The position numbers were made by a program, and so were the translations under genes. The notes below the pieces were generated by a model. The model was not told the origin of the DNA. It made no database searches and worked only from the letters and a program-made list of their open reading frames with translations. A stretch of 47,967 nucleotides of DNA. It comes from Alphaproteobacteria bacterium. Its GTDB lineage: Bacteria > Pseudomonadota > Alphaproteobacteria > Caulobacterales > Maricaulaceae. The stretch is taken from NCBI GenBank assembly GCA_016124665.1, contig WGNH01000016.1:1-47967 (forward strand). The letters run 5' to 3'. Each line of letters begins with the position of its first letter. Positions within the stretch are counted from its first letter, which is position 1. Of the stretch, positions 44,832 through 47,967 are shown piece by piece.

Positions 44832-45616
44832 GATTGGGACTCCTCATCGCCTGCAGCACCCTCAGCCGGAGCACCTTCAGCGGTCATTTCTGCTTCCGGG
44901 GAAGCGGGCTCTTCATTGGCCGGAGCAGCATCTTCCATCGCCTTGCGGATCGCGCCCGGCAGCGGCAGCTCGAAATCGCCTGCGCCCTTGACGGCATCGC
45001 GGATCTCGACCCACGAACCGGCGGAACCCGGAACCGCACCGCGTACCAGAAGATAACCATCCTCGGCATCGACGCGGACAACTTCGAGATTCTGGACCGT
45101 GATGCGCGCATCGCCGAGATGGCCCGCCATCTTCTTGCCCTTGAACACCTTGCCCGGATCCTGACACTGGCCGGTCGAACCGTGCGAGCGGTGCGAGATC
45201 GACACGCCGTGCGTTGCCCGCAGACCGCCGAAATTCCAGCGCTTCATGGCACCGGCAAAACCCTTACCAATGCTCTTGCCGGCGACATCGACCTTCTGGC
45301 CCGGCACAAAGTGCTCGGCCGTCAGTTCCGAGCCCGGCTCGATCAGATTATCTTCGGAAACGCGGAATTCGATCACGCGCTTCTTCGGCTCGACTTCCGC
45401 CTTGGCGAAATGGCCGCGCATGGCCTTGGATGTGCGCTTGGCCTTTGCCTTGCCCGCACCCAGTTGCAGCGCCACATAACCGTCGCGGTCAGCGGTCCGC
45501 TGAGCCACAACCTGGCAATTGTCGAGTTGCAGAACGGTCACCGGAATGTGTGCGCCATCTTCGGCGAACACCCGGGTCATTCCGACCTTTTTTGCAATCA
45601 GCCCCGTGCGCATCAC
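44828..45616 (-). CDS. rplC: 50S ribosomal protein L3 with acidic C-terminal extension
   Basis: This 262-residue protein contains the uL3 signatures [20 protein letters not shown] and [40 protein letters not shown] follows, with the loop reaching the peptidyl-transferase region. After the normal end at about residue 215 it carries an Ala/Glu-rich tail of roughly 45 residues (for example [20 protein letters not shown]), absent from E. coli L3. Similar tails are known in other alphaproteobacteria. L3 starts 50S assembly. The ATG is immediately next to the rpsJ stop with no gap. Confidence 0.97.
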   Translation of the reverse strand: MMRTGLIAKKVGMTRVFAEDGAHIPVTVLQLDNCQVVAQRTADRDGYVALQLGAGKAKAKRTSKAMRGHFAKAEVEPKKRVIEFRVSEDNLIEPGSELTAEHFVPGQKVDVAGKSIGKGFAGAMKRWNFGGLRATHGVSISHRSHGSTGQCQDPGKVFKGKKMAGHLGDARITVQNLEVVRVDAEDGYLLVRGAVPGSAGSWVEIRDAVKGAGDFELPLPGAIRKAMEDAAPANEEPASPEAEMTAEGAPAEGAAGDEESQS

Positions 45617-45931
45617 CTAGGCTCCCAGTTTGATCTCGACGTCCACACCGGCGGAGAGGTCGAGCTTCATCAGCGCGTCAACCGTCTGCGGGGTGGGATC
45701 GACAATGTCGAGGAGGCGTTTGTGAGTCCGGATTTCGAACTGCTCACGCGATTTCTTGTCGATGTGCGGGCCACGCAGCACCGTGAAACGCTCCATGCGC
45801 GTCGGCAGCGGGATCGGTCCGCGCACGTTGGCGCCGGTACGTTTCGCCGTCGATACGATCTCGCGCGCGGACGTGTCCAGGACGCGGTGATCGAATGCCT
45901 TGAGGCGAATGCGGATATTCTGCTGTGCCAT
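45617..45931 (-). CDS. rpsJ: 30S ribosomal protein S10
   Basis: This 104-residue protein begins [20 protein letters not shown], contains [20 protein letters not shown] and ends [16 protein letters not shown]. These are diagnostic of uS10, which also acts in transcription antitermination as NusE. The start at 45931 is chosen over an in-frame Met six codons upstream by family N-terminus. It is the first gene of the S10 operon, with a promoter candidate 139-167 bp upstream and a leader in between. Confidence 0.98.
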   Translation of the reverse strand: MAQQNIRIRLKAFDHRVLDTSAREIVSTAKRTGANVRGPIPLPTRMERFTVLRGPHIDKKSREQFEIRTHKRLLDIVDPTPQTVDALMKLDLSAGVDVEIKLGA

Positions 45932-46069
45932 CGTAGTTCGTCCACACAATTAAAGGCGCACAGAAAGGTGACTCAACCCGGTCACCCGTCGGCGCGCTAA
46001 AAACCAATTTGTTCGCTTCATGGGACTGCGTCTGCTGCAAAGCACCGCCAGTCCATTCACGAGGGGCGG

Positions 46070-46098
46070 GGTCTACCGGTCTGAGTCGCTTCCGTCAA
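46070..46098 (-). promoter_or_regulatory. Promoter candidate of the S10 operon
   Basis: On the minus strand TTGACGG (complement of 46092-46098) is followed after 14 nt by GGTAGACC (complement of 46070-46077). This closely follows the housekeeping promoter pattern of Caulobacter (TTGaCGS, 10-14 nt, GCTANAWC). It lies 139-167 bp before the rpsJ start and directly after the tuf terminator, so the ribosomal cluster can be transcribed independently of tuf. Confidence 0.6.
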
Positions 46099-46183
46099 CA
46101 CCCATAAGCGCTTTTCAGACACGAAAAACCGCTTTTGATGACAGTTTCTTGCAACCGCTCAAGACATACCCCCTTCCGGCACG

Positions 46184-46215
46184 AAAAAGGGGCGCTGCGG
46201 TGTGGCAGCGCCCCT
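46184..46215 (-). terminator. Intrinsic terminator after tuf
   Basis: On the minus strand AGGGGCGCTGC-CACACC-GCAGCGCCCCT is followed by TTTTCG: an 11-bp GC-rich stem, 6-nt loop and T-run. It lies 25 bp after the tuf stop and separates tuf from the S10 operon. Confidence 0.9.
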
Positions 46216-46240
46216 GATCGGTCTTGTATGTGTTGTGGGT

Positions 46241-47416
46241 TTAGTCGGTGATCTTGGAGACCACGCCGGCGCCGACCGTGCGGCCGCCTTCGCGGATGGC
46301 GAAGCGCAGGCCCTGATCCATCGCGATCGGCGTGATCAGTTCAACGCTCAGCTCGGCATTATCGCCCGGCATCACCATTTCCGTACCCTCTTTCAGGGTC
46401 ACAACACCCGTCACATCCGTCGTCCGGAAGTAGAATTGCGGGCGGTAATTGGTGAAGAATGGCGTGTGACGGCCACCCTCTTCCTTGGTCAGGATATAGG
46501 CTTCCGCCTCGAACTTCGCGTGCGGCGTGATCGAACCCGGCTTGGCCAGAACCTGGCCGCGCTCCACACCCTCACGGTCAATACCGCGCAAGAGCACGCC
46601 GACATTGTCGCCCGCCTGGCCCTGGTCCAGCAGCTTGCGGAACATCTCGACGCCCGTGCAGGTCGTCTTCACCGTGTCACGCACACCGACAATCTCGATC
46701 TCTTCGCCCACCTTCACAATGCCGCGCTCGATCCGGCCGGTCACAACCGTCCCCCGGCCCGAAATCGAGAACACATCCTCGATCGGCATCAGGAAAGGCA
46801 GGTCCACCGGACGCTCCGGGGTCGGGATATACTCATCCACAGCCGCCATCAGTTCGCGGATCTTGTCTTCGCCAATGGCATTGTCACGGCCTTCCAGCGC
46901 GGCCAGCGCCGAACCGGCAATGATCGGAATATCATCCCCCGGGAACTCATAGGAGGACAGAAGCTCGCGCACTTCCATCTCGACGAGCTCCAGGAGCTCC
47001 TCGTCATCCACCTGGTCAACCTTGTTCAGGAACACCACCAGAGCCGGAACACCCACCTGGCGGGCCAGAAGGATGTGCTCGCGCGTCTGCGGCATCGGGC
47101 CGTCCGCTGCGTTCACAACCAGAATCGCACCGTCCATCTGGGCCGCACCCGTGATCATGTTCTTCACATAGTCAGCATGGCCCGGGCAGTCGACGTGCGC
47201 ATAGTGACGGTTCTCCGTCTCATACTCGACGTGTGCCGTCGAAATCGTGATCCCGCGGGCCTTCTCTTCCGGCGCAGCGTCAATCTGGTCATACGCCTTG
47301 AAATCACCGAAATACTTCGTGATCGCCGCCGTCAGCGTCGTCTTGCCATGGTCAACGTGACCAATCGTGCCAATGTTCGCGTGCGGCTTCGTCCGCTCAA
47401 ACTTCTCCTTGGCCAT
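46241..47416 (-). CDS. tuf: Elongation factor Tu
   Basis: EF-Tu brings aminoacyl-tRNA to the ribosome with GTP. The 391-residue protein has G1 GHVDHGKT (19-26), the switch I region with [14 protein letters not shown]3 [20 protein letters not shown] and G4 [12 protein letters not shown] follows, then the two beta-barrel domains (for example [18 protein letters not shown]). The length is slightly below E. coli (394), with small gaps typical of alphaproteobacteria. GGAAGAAGAG precedes ATG 47416, which is preferred over a Met 12 codons upstream. It stands at the usual place just before rpsJ, but no fusA lies within the 551 bp upstream. It may be one of two tuf copies. Confidence 0.98.
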   Translation of the reverse strand: MAKEKFERTKPHANIGTIGHVDHGKTTLTAAITKYFGDFKAYDQIDAAPEEKARGITISTAHVEYETENRHYAHVDCPGHADYVKNMITGAAQMDGAILVVNAADGPMPQTREHILLARQVGVPALVVFLNKVDQVDDEELLELVEMEVRELLSSYEFPGDDIPIIAGSALAALEGRDNAIGEDKIRELMAAVDEYIPTPERPVDLPFLMPIEDVFSISGRGTVVTGRIERGIVKVGEEIEIVGVRDTVKTTCTGVEMFRKLLDQGQAGDNVGVLLRGIDREGVERGQVLAKPGSITPHAKFEAEAYILTKEEGGRHTPFFTNYRPQFYFRTTDVTGVVTLKEGTEMVMPGDNAELSVELITPIAMDQGLRFAIREGGRTVGAGVVSKITD

Positions 47417-47483
47417 GTCTCTTCTTCCTTGTGATCTGACCGAATACGGCACCGGGATCGGCGCGCATTAAAACTGAGCGCGG

Positions 47484-47512
47484 GGGATAACGTCCGCTTG
47501 TCATAAACGCAA
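47484..47512 (-). promoter_or_regulatory. Promoter candidate for tuf
   Basis: On the minus strand TTGCGTT (complement of 47506-47512), a 14-nt spacer and GTTATCCC (complement of 47484-47491) give a moderate fit to the same promoter pattern seen before rpsJ. It is 68-96 bp upstream of the tuf start. Confidence 0.35.
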
Positions 47513-47640
47513 GAGGCTTGCGGCAATCCATCTGCATAGACAGGCCGGGTGTGACACAGACAGCCTTCGTGCCGTTTATAAGGTCTGGCTTGCCTGACTC
47601 CTCAGACCCGCCAGCGCCCCGGCCCCGCCTGCCCCGTCTT

Positions 47641-47708
47641 GCTCCGGTTTAACCGGAGCATCTCGAACGAAAAGCATGGTTATCGAGATCCTCCGATCAA
47701 GTCGGAGG
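47641..47708. repeat. REP-like palindromes, head-to-head pair (copies 5 and 6)
   Basis: The left hairpin GCTCCGG-TTTAA-CCGGAGC is followed by ATCTCG. The right hairpin CCTCCGATCAAGTCGGAGG is preceded by CGAGAT. The inner ATCTCG/CGAGAT arms are complementary. The arrangement equals that of the pair at 20835-20899, but all stems differ in sequence. Confidence 0.7.
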
Positions 47709-47748
47709 AAGACGGCAAGTATATTCGGGGAGTTATTGAGACTCATCT

Positions 47749-47784
47749 CCCCCGAACCCGCAAGGGTTCGGCAAGCGCGACCGC
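47749..47784. repeat. 36-bp direct repeat, copy 1
   Basis: CCCCCGAACCCGCAAGGGTT plus CGGCAAGCGCGACCGC, containing the hairpin CGAACCC-GCAA-GGGTTCG. An identical copy starts 178 bp further on (47927-47962). It lies upstream of tuf in otherwise gene-free DNA. Confidence 0.8.
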
Positions 47785-47926
47785 TCGCCCGCAGCGAAGT
47801 CCGTTTTGCTAATAATTTCAAACCCGTCAGCGCCCCAGCCTTGAGCGCGTTTCATGTGAGCACGGCCCGCAGCATCAGCGGTGGCAACAAGCGCCCGGGC
47901 CGCGCGCAGCGGAAACAAAAAGTCAG

Positions 47927-47962
47927 CCCCCGAACCCGCAAGGGTTCGGCAAGCGCGACCGC
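47927..47962. repeat. 36-bp direct repeat, copy 2
   Basis: An exact copy of the 36 bp at 47749-47784, with the same internal hairpin. The flanks differ after the repeat. The window ends 5 bp later, so further copies may follow outside it. Confidence 0.8.
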
Positions 47963-47967
47963 GCGCC

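Larger units (their letters stand above)
45932..46240. other. Intergenic region between tuf and rpsJ
   Basis: These 309 bp contain no gene. Reading the minus strand they hold, in order, the tuf terminator (46184-46215), a promoter candidate (46070-46098) and a leader of about 140 nt before rpsJ. I found no clear match to the E. coli S10-leader hairpin for L4 binding by eye. Confidence 0.7.
47417..47967. other. Gene-poor region upstream of tuf with repeats
   Basis: No convincing gene is seen in these 551 bp. They contain a tuf promoter candidate (47484-47512), a pair of hairpin repeats (47641-47708) and two exact copies of a 36-bp repeat (47749-47784 and 47927-47962). Short open frames on the minus strand here run through the repeats and show no family motifs, so they are not listed as genes. 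Confidence 0.7.

Noticed and set aside
44834-46000. 388-codon plus-strand ORF across rplC and rpsJ
   Set aside because: It overlaps two certain ribosomal protein genes on the opposite strand and shows no family features.
46202-47434. 410-codon ORF antisense to tuf
   Set aside because: This is the reverse of the EF-Tu coding sequence, with no domain or ribosome-binding site.
47733-47918. 61-codon ORF upstream of tuf as a gene
   Set aside because: It runs through one copy of the 36-bp repeat, has no recognisable motif, and its reading frame is set by the repeat itself.
47749-47962. 36-bp direct repeats as a CRISPR array
   Set aside because: There are only two copies with a 142-bp gap, each repeat contains a full hairpin, and no cas genes or regular spacers are present.

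Overview
The window is chromosomal DNA of an alphaproteobacterium, most likely of the Caulobacterales/Maricaulales side (Hyphomonadaceae- or Maricaulaceae-like). Three things point there: a GC-rich sequence with a SpmX-type stalked-pole muramidase homologue; the alphaproteobacterial ribosomal cluster order (secY-adk-rpsM-rpsK-rpoA-rplQ, with no rpsD and no rpmJ in the cluster); and the crcB / RluA-type synthase / HAD / ATP12 gene string. These assignments come from reading the sequence; no database search was run.

Layout. 1-9 kb: the end of an enoyl-CoA hydratase coupled to a broken GFA-family gene, a secreted protein of unknown function, a cyclic-nucleotide-domain/patatin phospholipase, a flavodoxin-like oxidoreductase with a palindromic operator candidate, a VOC protein, isovaleryl-CoA dehydrogenase, a SpmX-like protein lacking catalytic residues, and a secreted kelch protein. 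9-14.7 kb: mgtE, purT, tRNA-Leu(GAG), an isolated FliN/SpoA gene, lipB and three tandem DUF805-type membrane proteins. 14.7-23 kb: the two subunits of propionyl-CoA carboxylase (pccA, pccB) separated by a variable stretch. That stretch holds a K+ channel-like gene, a 270-bp MITE-like element, a membrane protein, a YVTN beta-propeller protein, a fatty acid desaturase, a GIY-YIG nuclease gene flanked by palindromic repeats, and a small AT-richer ORF. 23-32 kb: the ATP12-HAD-pseudouridine synthase-crcB string, a very small membrane protein with its own terminator, a 4-TM protein, a PIG-L deacetylase, a secreted DUF6624 protein, rarA, a VOC protein and a Do-type periplasmic protease.

32-47.4 kb, all on the minus strand: the S10-spc-alpha ribosomal protein cluster, 26 genes from rpsJ down to rplQ, including secY, adk and rpoA, preceded by tuf. 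Signals readable in the sequence suggest three transcription units. tuf has its own promoter candidate and a strong terminator. The S10/spc part has a Caulobacter-like housekeeping promoter about 140 nt before rpsJ. The alpha operon (rpsM-rpsK-rpoA-rplQ) has its own promoter between adk and rpsM, and a terminator follows rplQ.

The 550 bp upstream of tuf holds no convincing gene. It carries palindromic repeats and an exact 36-bp direct repeat where many alphaproteobacteria would have fusA. No CRISPR array, prophage or complete insertion sequence was seen. The most interesting non-housekeeping signals are the catalytically degenerate SpmX homologue, the palindromic repeat family with covarying stems next to a GIY-YIG nuclease, the MITE, and the 33-residue membrane protein gene.
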